Assembly (NCBI GenBank): GCA_003223515.1
Contig: QHVI01000047.1
Span: forward strand, 20,861 to 84,860
Reading direction: 5' to 3'
Length of the DNA: 64,000 nt
Source of the DNA: Candidatus Angelobacter sp. Gp1-AA117
Lineage (GTDB): Bacteria; Acidobacteriota; Terriglobia; Terriglobales; Acidobacteriaceae
Shown: piece after piece, positions 44,964 to 53,137 of the stretch
How positions within the stretch are numbered: position 1 is the first letter of the stretch
Layout of the letters: each line of letters begins with the position of its first letter
Translations under genes and position numbers: made by a program
The notes under the pieces: model-generated
Databases searched by the model: none
Seen by the model: only the letters and a program-made list of their open reading frames with translations
Told to the model about the DNA's origin: nothing

Positions 44964-46064
44964 ATGCTGGATGTTGCGATGCGCCTCTTCGCTCAGTTAA
45001 GACCCTGGTTCAACCTCGTCCTTTTTCTGGGACTTCTTGCTCCAGCCCATGCCAGTGACAATACTGCGGACCGCGGTGACCTGCGTGTAACTCCTGCGCC
45101 CCGCCATCCTTCGCCTGAATACAAAGTTACTGCTGGTATGGACGGCGAAATCTATCCTGTTTTTGCCAATTACGCCTCTTTGCAGAAACAAAACGAACGC
45201 AGCTTCGGTGTGCTGTCGGTGAATGTCTCCAATCCCGGAGAGACACCGCTGCGCCAGCGCATTGCCGTAAAGGTCGCGGGCTGGAGTGACCAGGAAATCC
45301 AACGGGTTGACTTGGCGCCGGGCGCCTCAAAGCTCTACATGTTCGCACCCACCTTCCTGCCGCGCCTCTATAACAATCATGAGATCATCGCAGCTACGGC
45401 CCAGGTCTCCATTGCAGACATCTCAGGCGCGAGCGTTTATGAAACTACCCTGCCGGTACGGCTGCGCTCTGCCGAGGACATGTACTGGGGCAGCAACTTC
45501 CGCTATGCCCCATTCATCGCCTCCTGGGTCACGCCGCACGATCTGCGTGTGGAGTCGGTCTTAGGACGGGCAAAGAACTTCACGGTGGATCATCGCCTGC
45601 CCGGCTACGAATCATGGAAGAGCGCTGCGCAGCAGGAGCAGGAGACCTACCGCGAAGCCAGGGCTATCTTTACCGCGCTCAAGCGTATGGGCGTCTCTTA
45701 TGTAAAGAGCTCTACAACCTTCGGCGATCACAGGAATGTAAGTGAGCGGGTGCGGATGCCCCGCGTCAGCCTGGGACAGAACAGCGCCAACTGCATCGAT
45801 GCAGCCGTAATGTACGCGTCTCTTTTTGAGAATCTGGGCATGGATGCGACTGTAGTCATCGTCCCCGGACATGCCTATGCCGGGGTACGGTTAGCGAAGG
45901 ACTCGGGAAAATTCCTTTTTCTGGATGTGGCCCTTACCGGGCTTACCACCTTTGAGGCAGCGGTAGCGTCCGCCGAAAAGGGCATGGCCAGATATGCGCC
46001 AAATTCGGTCAAGAAAGTTCTAATCCAGCAGGCCCGCGATTCCGGCATTTATCCCATGCCTTAA
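44964..46064 (+). CDS. Exported transglutaminase-like fold protein
   Basis: 366 residues with a signal peptide (FNLVLFLGLLAPAHAS). Residues about 40-170 look like a beta-sandwich domain (SVNVSNPGETPLRQRIAVKV). The C-terminal part has ANCIDAAVMYASLFENLGMD, then PGHAYAGV and FLFLDVAL, a Cys-His-Asp order typical of transglutaminase-like cysteine hydrolases. This supports a periplasmic peptidase or amidase role, but the family is not firmly identified. An ATG at 44979 (MRLFAQLRPW) is an equally good start. Single gene. Confidence 0.7.
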   Translation: MLDVAMRLFAQLRPWFNLVLFLGLLAPAHASDNTADRGDLRVTPAPRHPSPEYKVTAGMDGEIYPVFANYASLQKQNERSFGVLSVNVSNPGETPLRQRIAVKVAGWSDQEIQRVDLAPGASKLYMFAPTFLPRLYNNHEIIAATAQVSIADISGASVYETTLPVRLRSAEDMYWGSNFRYAPFIASWVTPHDLRVESVLGRAKNFTVDHRLPGYESWKSAAQQEQETYREARAIFTALKRMGVSYVKSSTTFGDHRNVSERVRMPRVSLGQNSANCIDAAVMYASLFENLGMDATVVIVPGHAYAGVRLAKDSGKFLFLDVALTGLTTFEAAVASAEKGMARYAPNSVKKVLIQQARDSGIYPMP

Positions 46065-46146
46065 GCAGCAACCCCGTTTCGGGAATTCTCATCCATATCT
46101 GCCGATGTGTAGGCAAAAGCCGGCCCGCGGCGGCATGGAAAATCGC

Positions 46147-46174
46147 TTGACAAGCCGCTATTCCCGCATAAAAA
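46147..46174 (+). promoter_or_regulatory. Putative sigma-70 promoter of the small gene at 46223
   Basis: TTGACA at 46147-46152, a 16-nt spacer, and TAAAAT at 46169-46174. Predicted start near 46181, 42 nt upstream of the small gene's first ATG. Confidence 0.5.
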
Positions 46175-46222
46175 TACCCGCTATTCGAGAGAGGCGCCGG
46201 CGAAATACGCCTTGATCCGAAT

Positions 46223-46429
46223 ATGAATCCAATCCAAACTTCACCAATCGCGAAACAACCTTCCGAAAAAACCACTATGGAGAAAGTCTGTAGGCATCCT
46301 CGCGTCCGCGTCGTGGCCCGAGAAGAAGACGCAGAGTTCGTCGAGTGCCTGGAATGCGGCGATGTCTTTGATTCCAGTGAATTCAGAGACATGGCCATTG
46401 AAGAAAATATCCATTCGGAAGAAGCTTAG
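46223..46429 (+). CDS. Small zinc-ribbon-like protein, unknown function
   Basis: 68 residues. A single CRHPRVRVVAREEDAEFVEC stretch followed by LECGDVFDS gives Cys-His and CxxC-type spacing, consistent with a one-finger zinc ribbon. The acidic tail is EENIHSEEA. An inner ATG at 46277 (MEKVCRHPRV) would give 50 residues. A promoter-like sequence lies upstream. The family is not recognised. Confidence 0.55.
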   Translation: MNPIQTSPIAKQPSEKTTMEKVCRHPRVRVVAREEDAEFVECLECGDVFDSSEFRDMAIEENIHSEEA

Positions 46430-46554
46430 GTCTTAGCTGCCCACAGCCGTTGGCGCTCATGTGACCTCCGTACCGAAGCAGGGCGTATTCTTGCTTGCGC
46501 CCGGTATGCCCTTTTGTTAGCGTTTTAGTAACTCCCCCCGCCCAGAGTATTATC

Positions 46555-46932
46555 GTGAACCAAACAGTGCTGGTTGTTGATGATTCCATGCTGATCCGGC
46601 ATACCGTGTGCCGCTACCTTGAAGAACAGGGTTTTGCGGTGGAGTCTGCCACCAACGGCGCTGAAGCCCTGGAGATGCTCAAGAGCATGGAACAGCCTGC
46701 ACTCATCATTACCGACCTGCAAATGCCCAAGTTCGATGGTCATCAACTCATTGACGCCCTGAAGGCCCAGCCCTCGACAGCCCGCATTCCCATCGTGGTA
46801 CTTGCAGCCAGACAGTCACGCAAAGAAGGCGTTACTGAAAAGCGCGCAGATTATGTGATCTTCAAGGATATTGAAATCCTTGATCAGCTCCGCCGCGCCC
46901 TGGAAGCAGTTGTAGTGCGGGCAGTAAGCTAA
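46555..46932 (+). CDS. Stand-alone CheY-like response regulator
   Basis: Single receiver domain of 125 residues from a GTG at 46555 (NQTVLVVDDSMLIRHTVCRY); the frame extends to 46495 but those residues do not fit the fold. The acidic pair is in VVDDS and the phosphorylation site is the Asp of ITDLQMPKFDG. The conserved switch Thr/Ser is Ala here (IPIVVLAARQS), which would alter or remove normal phosphorylation-dependent switching. The Lys may be in YVIFKDIEI. No histidine kinase is next to it. Confidence 0.85.
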   Translation: MNQTVLVVDDSMLIRHTVCRYLEEQGFAVESATNGAEALEMLKSMEQPALIITDLQMPKFDGHQLIDALKAQPSTARIPIVVLAARQSRKEGVTEKRADYVIFKDIEILDQLRRALEAVVVRAVS

Positions 46933-46978
46933 GCCTCCACCCCTGTCCACTCCGTCCACCTCATGTGCGAGACAGGTT

Positions 46979-48115
46979 TTACCGCAGGACCAGCGAAGCC
47001 TCTGCCGAAAATTCCGGGCTGGCGAAATCTTTGGCGAGATATTTTGGGTAGGCGGCCGCCGCGATCATGGCCGCATTATCGGTAGATAACTTACGCGAGG
47101 GGAAATACACCGGAATGCCCTCTTTCGCTGCTTCCATCTCAAACGTGCTGCGCAACTGGCTGTTGGCGGCCACTCCACCGGTGACAAAAAGGGTGCGTAC
47201 ATCGCGCTCGCGGGCTGCATCCAGTGTCTTTGAGACCAGATCATCTACCACCGCCCTCTGGAACGAGGCCACCAAGTCGAGTGTCTTTTGGTCGCAAAGC
47301 GGCAGTATGTCTTCGGGCCTGGGTGTGGCCAGTCCCGCAAGCGCCTTCTGCCGCGCAGCAACTGAGTCGCGCATCCCTTCCAGTTCCACATAGCGCAGGA
47401 CTGCGGTCTTGATTCCGCTGAAAGAAAAGTCATGCGGGGTCTGCTTCTCTTTGGGCACGCCTCGGTTGCTGTGCTTGATCTGGGCCGGGCCGAACCGCAC
47501 CGCCTGCTGATTGCCCTGGCGGGCCAGAACATCAATTACCGGGCCGCCGGGATAGCCCAGCCCCAGCAGCTTGGCGACCTTGTCGTAAGCCTCTCCGGCG
47601 GCATCGTCGCGGGTGCGGCCGATATTCTCATAGACCCAGCCATTGCCCCGCTCCTCCGCCAGGAAAAGATGCGTATGGCCGCCGGAAACCACCAGCGCCA
47701 GCACCGGAAATTGGACTTCAAAATTGCCCTTCTGGCGTTCTTCCAGCAGGACAGCATGGATGTGCCCTTCAAGATGATTGACGGTGATCAGCGGCTTTTC
47801 CAGCGCAAAGGCCAGCGCCTTGGCATAGCTGATGCCCACCAGCAGCGCGCCCGCCAATCCGGGTCCCTGGGTCACAGCAATGGCATCAACCGACTCGTAG
47901 GTGTGCCCGGCTTCTTCCAGGGCTTTGCGTACCACGGGAACGATGGCCCGCAGGTGCTCACGCGAGGCCAACTCGGGCACTACGCCTCCATAGGGCTGGT
48001 GTGTGGCAATCTGGGAAAGCACGGCATTAGAGAGCAATTGCTCGCCTGAACGCACCACGGCGGCTGCCGTCTCATCGCAGGAAGTCTCAATGCCAAGAAT
48101 GCAGGCGTTGGGCAT
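46979..48115 (-). CDS. tsaD: tRNA N6-adenosine threonylcarbamoyltransferase
   Basis: Kae1/TsaD/Gcp family, transfers the threonylcarbamoyl group to A37 of ANN-decoding tRNAs with TsaB and TsaE. 378 residues, about 35 longer than E. coli TsaD because of an insertion near LVASFQRAVVDD and a longer C-terminus. ILGIETSCDETAAAVV opens the ASKHA fold; the iron/zinc ligands are in NHLEGHIHAV; VSGGHTHLF and GGVAANSQLR are intact. Partner genes are not in the window. It is divergent from cca, with a repeat cluster between. Confidence 0.96.
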   Translation of the reverse strand: MPNACILGIETSCDETAAAVVRSGEQLLSNAVLSQIATHQPYGGVVPELASREHLRAIVPVVRKALEEAGHTYESVDAIAVTQGPGLAGALLVGISYAKALAFALEKPLITVNHLEGHIHAVLLEERQKGNFEVQFPVLALVVSGGHTHLFLAEERGNGWVYENIGRTRDDAAGEAYDKVAKLLGLGYPGGPVIDVLARQGNQQAVRFGPAQIKHSNRGVPKEKQTPHDFSFSGIKTAVLRYVELEGMRDSVAARQKALAGLATPRPEDILPLCDQKTLDLVASFQRAVVDDLVSKTLDAARERDVRTLFVTGGVAANSQLRSTFEMEAAKEGIPVYFPSRKLSTDNAAMIAAAAYPKYLAKDFASPEFSAEASLVLR

Positions 48116-48172
48116 GTATCTATATTATTAAACTCAGCGACGCTATGGAGGCGAGCAACCCGGAACCAAGAG

Positions 48173-48360
48173 AATTGGTAAGTGGGTAATTTGGTAATTT
48201 GGTAAGTGTAATTTGGTAAGTGTAATTTGGTAAGTGGGTAATTTGGTAAGTGGGTAAATTAAAAGCCGTTAGCCCTTAGTGCTTAGCCAAAGAACTAAAA
48301 CCCAAGAGCTAAGAGCCAAAGCTAAGAGCTTGCTTCCTTTGCGTCCTGTGCGATTAAAAA
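48173..48360. repeat. Array of GGTAAGTGGGTAATTT words followed by other repeat words
   Basis: 48173-48262 is a stuttering array: TTGGTAAGTGGGTAATTTGG followed by repeated TTTGGTAAGTGTAA and TTTGGTAAGTGGG units. It continues into GTTAGCCCTTAGTGCTTAGC and CCAAGAGCTAAGAGCC words (48263-48330) and a TTGCTTCCTTTGCGTCCTG copy (48330-48360) ending 4 bp before cca. This is the best single place to see three repeat families side by side. Confidence 0.75.
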
Positions 48361-48364
48361 CTAC

Positions 48365-49756
48365 ATGGATCCGTCCTCCGAACAAGCGCAACACGCCACC
48401 CGGATCGTGCAGCAACTGCGGCAAGCAGGGTATTCCGCCTACCTGGTGGGTGGTTGCGTGCGTGACCTGCTGCTGGGCCGCGAACCGGGCGACTGGGACA
48501 TCACCACCTCAGCCACCCCACAGGACGTGATGCGCCTCTTTCCCGAAACTTATGCTGTAGGCGCACAGTTCGGGGTGGTGCTGATCCCGATCCGGCGCGA
48601 TACACCGGAAGGCGGGAAAGATAATTATTCCATCGAAGTGGCCACCTACCGTAGCGACGGAATCTACTCGGATGGCCGGCATCCTGACCAGGTGCAGTTC
48701 AGCAAGGAAGCCAGCACTGACGTGCAGCGGCGCGACTTCACCATCAATGGCCTGCTGCTCGATCCAGTGTCAGGCGAGGTGCTCGACTACGTAGGCGGAC
48801 ACGAAGACCTGCAGCGCGGCATCATTCGCACCATCGGCGATGCCCGCCAGCGCTTCATGGAAGACAAGCTGCGCATGTTGCGGGCGGTGCGCTTCACCGC
48901 CCGCTTTGGCTACAGCATTGACGAACGAACCTTCAGCGCCATTCTCGAACTGCGCGCGCAGATTCACCAGGTGAGCAACGAGCGTATCCGTGACGAGATT
49001 CTCAAGATGCTCACCGAAGGCCATGCGCGCCCCGCCTTTGAGCTGCTCGACCAGACCGGACTGCTGCGCGAGGTGCTGCCGGAGATCGAACGAATGAAAG
49101 GAATCCGGCAGCCGCCGCAGTATCACCCTGAAGGCGACGTGTGGGTTCACACCCTTATGCTGCTCGAAGGCTTGCAGCCAAACTGCTCCAAGACGCTGGC
49201 TTTGGGCACGCTTCTGCACGATGTAGGCAAGCCGCCCACATTCCGGGTGGCCCCGGACCGTATCCGCTTTGACCAGCATGCCGAGGTGGGCACGAAGATG
49301 GCGGAGGAGATCTGCCACCGCTTCCGTCTTTCCAACGATGAGATAGAGCAGGTATCGGCGCTGGTAGCCAATCACATGCGCTTCGGCGACGTGAAAAAAA
49401 TGAAAGAATCAACCCTCAAGCGCTTCTTCCGTCTGCCTCAATTTGAAGAGCACCTGGAACTGCACCGGCTGGACTGCCTGAGCAGCCACAGAGATCTGTC
49501 TCTCTATGAATACGCCAAAGAAAAGCTCCACAGCACGCCTGAGGAGCAGATTCGCCCCAAGCCGCTGCTGACTGGCGATGACCTGATCGCAGCAGGTTAC
49601 AAGCCCGGCCCGCAATTCAAAGAGCTGCTGACCGCCGTCGAAGACGCCCAGCTTGAAGGAGCCATTTCTACCAGAGAAGAGGCGTTGTCACTGGTGGAAT
49701 CCTTGCAGATCGGGCCATCAGATCATCGGGTCGTCGGGTCATCGGAAGAACAATAG
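48365..49756 (+). CDS. cca: CCA tRNA nucleotidyltransferase / poly(A) polymerase family with HD domain
   Basis: Class II nucleotidyltransferase of 463 residues, adding or repairing the CCA end of tRNAs. YLVGGCVRDLLLGREPGDWD includes the catalytic DxD (DWDI). RRDFTINGLL and RMLRAVRFTARFGYSI are the family's flexible-loop and adenine-recognition regions. A C-terminal HD domain (LGTLLHDVGKPPTF, with VHTLMLLE before it) suggests phosphohydrolase activity as in some CCA enzymes. Whether it adds CCA or A-tails only cannot be decided from sequence alone. The last few residues (SDHRVVGSSEEQ) run into repeat-like DNA. Confidence 0.9.
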   Translation: MDPSSEQAQHATRIVQQLRQAGYSAYLVGGCVRDLLLGREPGDWDITTSATPQDVMRLFPETYAVGAQFGVVLIPIRRDTPEGGKDNYSIEVATYRSDGIYSDGRHPDQVQFSKEASTDVQRRDFTINGLLLDPVSGEVLDYVGGHEDLQRGIIRTIGDARQRFMEDKLRMLRAVRFTARFGYSIDERTFSAILELRAQIHQVSNERIRDEILKMLTEGHARPAFELLDQTGLLREVLPEIERMKGIRQPPQYHPEGDVWVHTLMLLEGLQPNCSKTLALGTLLHDVGKPPTFRVAPDRIRFDQHAEVGTKMAEEICHRFRLSNDEIEQVSALVANHMRFGDVKKMKESTLKRFFRLPQFEEHLELHRLDCLSSHRDLSLYEYAKEKLHSTPEEQIRPKPLLTGDDLIAAGYKPGPQFKELLTAVEDAQLEGAISTREEALSLVESLQIGPSDHRVVGSSEEQ

Positions 49757-49757
49757 C

Positions 49758-49797
49758 TTGGTTCCTTTGCGTCCTTAGCGCCCTTTGCGGTTAAAAC
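49758..49797. repeat. TGCGTCC repeat copy
   Basis: TTGGTTCCTTTGCGTCCTTA followed by GCGCCCTTTGCGGTTAAAA, between cca and the FNT gene. It is the clearest short copy of the family. Confidence 0.65.
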
Positions 49798-49839
49798 CTG
49801 TTGCCGGTTCCCTTCTCGAAAAACTGCATCTTATTTCTG

Positions 49840-50619
49840 ATGGCTGAAAGTACCCGTCGCAGTGCCCAGGAGATCTTTGATGTAGTTGTCGAGAACGCCC
49901 GCGAGGAGCTATCGCGCTCGACTGGCGCCCTGCTCTTCTCCGGCTTGGCGGGTGGCATCAGCATGGGATTGACCGGGCTGGCCGTCGCGCTGGCCCTCAG
50001 CTATCTCGGCGATGGTCCCATCCAGCAATTCATTTCTTTTGCTTTTTATCCCACCGGGTTCATTGTCGTGATCATCGCTCGCGCCCAGCTATTTACCGAG
50101 AACACCCTCTATCCGGTTGTCCTGATCCTCGATGAGCGCAAGCATGTGCTGAGGACGTTGCGCTTGTGGGCATTGGTGTTTGTCGCCAATGTGGCTGGAG
50201 CTGTTTTCTTCGGCTGGCTGGTAATGAAGACCGGCGCACTCCCTCATAACTTTGCTGACGCCCTGGCCGGACTGGGCCTGCACGCTGCCGAGGGACACTT
50301 CACCATGATCTTTGCCAAAGGCGTGATTGGCGGATGGCTGATTGCTCTGCTGGCCTGGATGGTGTGTGCCAGCCACTGGACCATCGCGCAGATGGCCATT
50401 ACCTGGATGCTGGCCTTCATCGTGGGCGCCGGGCACTTCTCCCACTGCATTGCCAGCAGCGCCGAAATCATCGCCGCCATCATGGCCGGACACCTGCACT
50501 TCAGCAATTACTTCCAGTGGCTGCTGCCTGCCACTCTGGGGAATATCGTGGGCGGCGTCTCCATCGTGAGCCTGCTGAATTACGGCCAGGTGCGCATCGG
50601 CAGCGAAAATCAGACATAA
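49840..50619 (+). CDS. Formate/nitrite transporter (FNT) family channel
   Basis: 259 residues from the ATG at 49840 (MAESTRRSAQEIFDVVVENA); the frame extends 13 codons upstream into repeat-flanking DNA. Six transmembrane helices are expected. LFSGLAGGISMGLTGLAVAL, IARAQLFTENTLYPV and VGAGHFSHCIASSAEIIAAI correspond to the family's pore regions; the central His is probably that in GAGHFSHCIASS. It resembles the YfdC-like branch, whose substrate is unsettled (formate, nitrite or hydrosulfide are known for relatives). Single gene. Confidence 0.88.
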   Translation: MAESTRRSAQEIFDVVVENAREELSRSTGALLFSGLAGGISMGLTGLAVALALSYLGDGPIQQFISFAFYPTGFIVVIIARAQLFTENTLYPVVLILDERKHVLRTLRLWALVFVANVAGAVFFGWLVMKTGALPHNFADALAGLGLHAAEGHFTMIFAKGVIGGWLIALLAWMVCASHWTIAQMAITWMLAFIVGAGHFSHCIASSAEIIAAIMAGHLHFSNYFQWLLPATLGNIVGGVSIVSLLNYGQVRIGSENQT

Positions 50620-50766
50620 GAACTCCGGCTAAAAATCGGACTTGAGGCGCCTTCTCCTTGAGATCCCGGCATTGCGCTCCGCTTCATGCCGGGCTACTTT
50701 CAGGCTGTGCCTTCGGCACTTGGTATAATCAGACGTTTCACACTACTGTTTCGAGGCTTTCTGCTC

Positions 50767-51354
50767 ATGGCACAATCAGGAATTGCGAGCATTACCGCAT
50801 TGAAGGATGTTTACCAGCAACTGAAGACCCGCATGGACAAAGCGGTCGAGGACTTTCGCACCAACCTCGCCGCCGCACGCACCGGGAGAGCTTCAGTTCA
50901 CATGCTCGACACCGTCCGCGTCCCCTACTACGGCTCAGAGATGCCCCTGAACCAGGTCGCCACAGTACATGCTCCGGAAGCACAACTGCTGACCGTTCAG
51001 CCATATGATCCCAGTATTATGGGTGAGATCGAAAAGGCCATCCGATCGGCAGGTTTAGGGCTGAATCCGCAAAATGATGGCAAGATCATCCGCATACCCG
51101 TACCGCCGCTGACCGAAGAGCGCCGCAAAGACATGGTGAAGCACCTGCACAAGATCCTTGAAGATCACCGGACGGCGGTGCGCAATGTTCGGCGCGATGG
51201 CAATGACGCCATCAAGAAGGCGCTCAAAGACAAGAAGATCACCGAAGACGAAGAGCGCCGCGCCATGGAAGAAATCCAGAAGCTCACCGACGACGAAATC
51301 AAGAAGATGGAAGAGATGTCCAAGCAGAAAGAAAAAGAACTGATGACAGTGTAG
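50767..51354 (+). CDS. frr: Ribosome recycling factor
   Basis: 195 residues from the ATG at 50767 (MAQSGIASITALKDVYQQLK); an upstream in-frame extension to 50686 is not protein-like. RTNLAAARTGRASVHMLDTV, MPLNQVATVHAPEAQLLTVQ, PYDPSIMGEIEKAI and RIPVPPLTEERRKDMVKHLH are diagnostic. Acts with EF-G to split post-termination ribosomes. The usual neighbours pyrH and tsf are not here. The tail is rich in Lys/Glu helix. Confidence 0.96.
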   Translation: MAQSGIASITALKDVYQQLKTRMDKAVEDFRTNLAAARTGRASVHMLDTVRVPYYGSEMPLNQVATVHAPEAQLLTVQPYDPSIMGEIEKAIRSAGLGLNPQNDGKIIRIPVPPLTEERRKDMVKHLHKILEDHRTAVRNVRRDGNDAIKKALKDKKITEDEERRAMEEIQKLTDDEIKKMEEMSKQKEKELMTV

Positions 51355-51499
51355 CTTTAGCCAAGTCTTTGACCGCACGGAAGAAGAATTTTTCGCCACT
51401 GATGAACGCTGATTTTGTTCCTGCCCCTCGTGTCGTGGCCTGCTTCAAGCCTTATTCTGAAATGGCTTGTAACAAATTCTGCCGTCGAATCACTATAAA

Positions 51500-53083
51500 G
51501 TGATGTCCACAGTGGACAATCTCGAGGGACCTGCAGCTCAACTGGCTTATTCTCCTCCCAGCGAATTATTGCATTCCCAAAGCATCAAGCCACGCCTTCC
51601 GTGGCTCTCGACTACCCGTATCCTTTTCACCTGCAACATGATCGTTTTCTACGCCATGCTGGCTTACTGGATACACATTACCGATACTCAGAAGGTCCTT
51701 AACAGCTATGTAGCCTCGGATTTCGATTTGGATCTCATGCGCCGGTGGGGGAGTAATTATGGTCCGCTTACCCTGAGCGGACAATTCTGGCGGCTGATTA
51801 CCGCGGCATTTCTGCATTGGAACGTTGCGCACCTGATGGGTAACATGCTGTTCCTGTGGCGCTTTGGGACGTACCTGGACCGGCTGTTTACACGAACACA
51901 AATGCTTGCTATTTATCTGCTGACTGGTGCGGCAGCTTCCGTGGTGAGCCTGGGCTGGCATCCTCTGGTCAACAGCGCTGGTTCTTCGGGCGCTATCTAC
52001 GGCTTTGCGGGAGTGCTGGTCGCATTCCTGCTGCTGGCAAGGTCCAACTTTTCGCGGCGCAACATCATAAGCATCCTCATATGGCTCATTCTGGTGACCC
52101 CTTTTGAACTGCTGTGGAGCCATGTCTCCAAGCAGGTAAACTACGCATCCCATGCGGGCGGTGTGGCCAGTGGCCTGATCATTGGGGCCCTGCTGGCCTG
52201 GACATTCCGACTACCGGCGGCGGAACGCGCGGCCCGGCAGAACCGGATCCTGCGATCTGCCATTATCCCGTTGGTAATCATATTCGCCGTGGTGACCCAG
52301 GTGCGCAGCGGCGTGGTCAGGGAATTCAATGACCACATCGCAGAGACCTCGGAGGAGGTCAACTATGGCAGCCAAATCCCGATTGCGCGGGTTTACCTGG
52401 ACATCAAAGGCGATCCAAAACTGGCACGGCGACTCGCCAGCTATCTCGACCTGGAACTGGACGATTTCGGGATTGCACTTGCCAAGACCCAGGACGAGGC
52501 TGACGCCGTGATTCAGGGACAAGTTGGTGTTCACCTTAGACGAAAAAGTTTTAGCTATGATGTGATCCAGACGCAAGTAACTTTTAAAGGCACGGTCGAC
52601 CAAATGAATTCCTGTTTTGGTGTGAGCACCAGTGGCAATGCTGTGTTCTTCCACACAGCAACCACTGAGGCCAGCGAGATTCGCGAGAAATATCCAGCCG
52701 CGCAAACCGTGAGAATTGATCCCGCCAGTAATATGGATGCATCAGAAGAGTTTGGCACTGAATTGCGGGATGAACTGAAGAAGGCGAACTTCAGCGTAGT
52801 GGAATCCGGCGTAGCTGATCTAGTCCTGCGCATCAACTATATGAAAACCAAGGCTCCAGTTGAAGAGCATATGGTCAATTACAACATCAAGGTTGTGGCG
52901 CATGATGGAAAACTGCTCTCCAGGGCGAAAGGGGAGGATGTGCTATTCGCCAAGTTGGCCGATGCCGCACCGGCTACGTGTTCTGACAGCCTCACAAACT
53001 TGCAATGGGTCTACGATAAAGATTCTCTTTTGCTGTCGGCGAAGAAACTTGCGGCGGAGCTGCGAAATAATTCTCACCACTGA
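51500..53083 (+). CDS. Rhomboid-family intramembrane serine protease with a long C-terminal tandem domain
   Basis: 527 residues. Rhomboid core at about residues 30-250: GQFWRLITAAFLHWNVAHLM and HLMGNMLFLWRFG (helix 2), catalytic Ser in NSAGSSGAIYGFAG and catalytic His in NYASHAGGVASG, so the dyad is complete. A further transmembrane helix (SAIIPLVIIFAVVTQV) precedes about 250 residues that look like two related units: one with YLDIKGDPKLARRLASYLDL and EADAVIQGQV, one with FGTELRDELKKANFSVVE and VADLVLRINYM. Both resemble the DUF4410-type fold. I do not know a rhomboid with this tail. Substrates unknown. Single gene. Confidence 0.82.
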   Translation: MMSTVDNLEGPAAQLAYSPPSELLHSQSIKPRLPWLSTTRILFTCNMIVFYAMLAYWIHITDTQKVLNSYVASDFDLDLMRRWGSNYGPLTLSGQFWRLITAAFLHWNVAHLMGNMLFLWRFGTYLDRLFTRTQMLAIYLLTGAAASVVSLGWHPLVNSAGSSGAIYGFAGVLVAFLLLARSNFSRRNIISILIWLILVTPFELLWSHVSKQVNYASHAGGVASGLIIGALLAWTFRLPAAERAARQNRILRSAIIPLVIIFAVVTQVRSGVVREFNDHIAETSEEVNYGSQIPIARVYLDIKGDPKLARRLASYLDLELDDFGIALAKTQDEADAVIQGQVGVHLRRKSFSYDVIQTQVTFKGTVDQMNSCFGVSTSGNAVFFHTATTEASEIREKYPAAQTVRIDPASNMDASEEFGTELRDELKKANFSVVESGVADLVLRINYMKTKAPVEEHMVNYNIKVVAHDGKLLSRAKGEDVLFAKLADAAPATCSDSLTNLQWVYDKDSLLLSAKKLAAELRNNSHH

Positions 53084-53137
53084 TGACACCGGGCACTGTG
53101 CAAAAATTCACACATCCCGTCTGCGGAATGTGTGCCT

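Noticed and set aside
48173..48262. Possible CRISPR array
   Set aside because: Units are 5-14 bp in variable order with no spacers of constant length; no cas genes are present. No CRISPR array was seen anywhere in the window.
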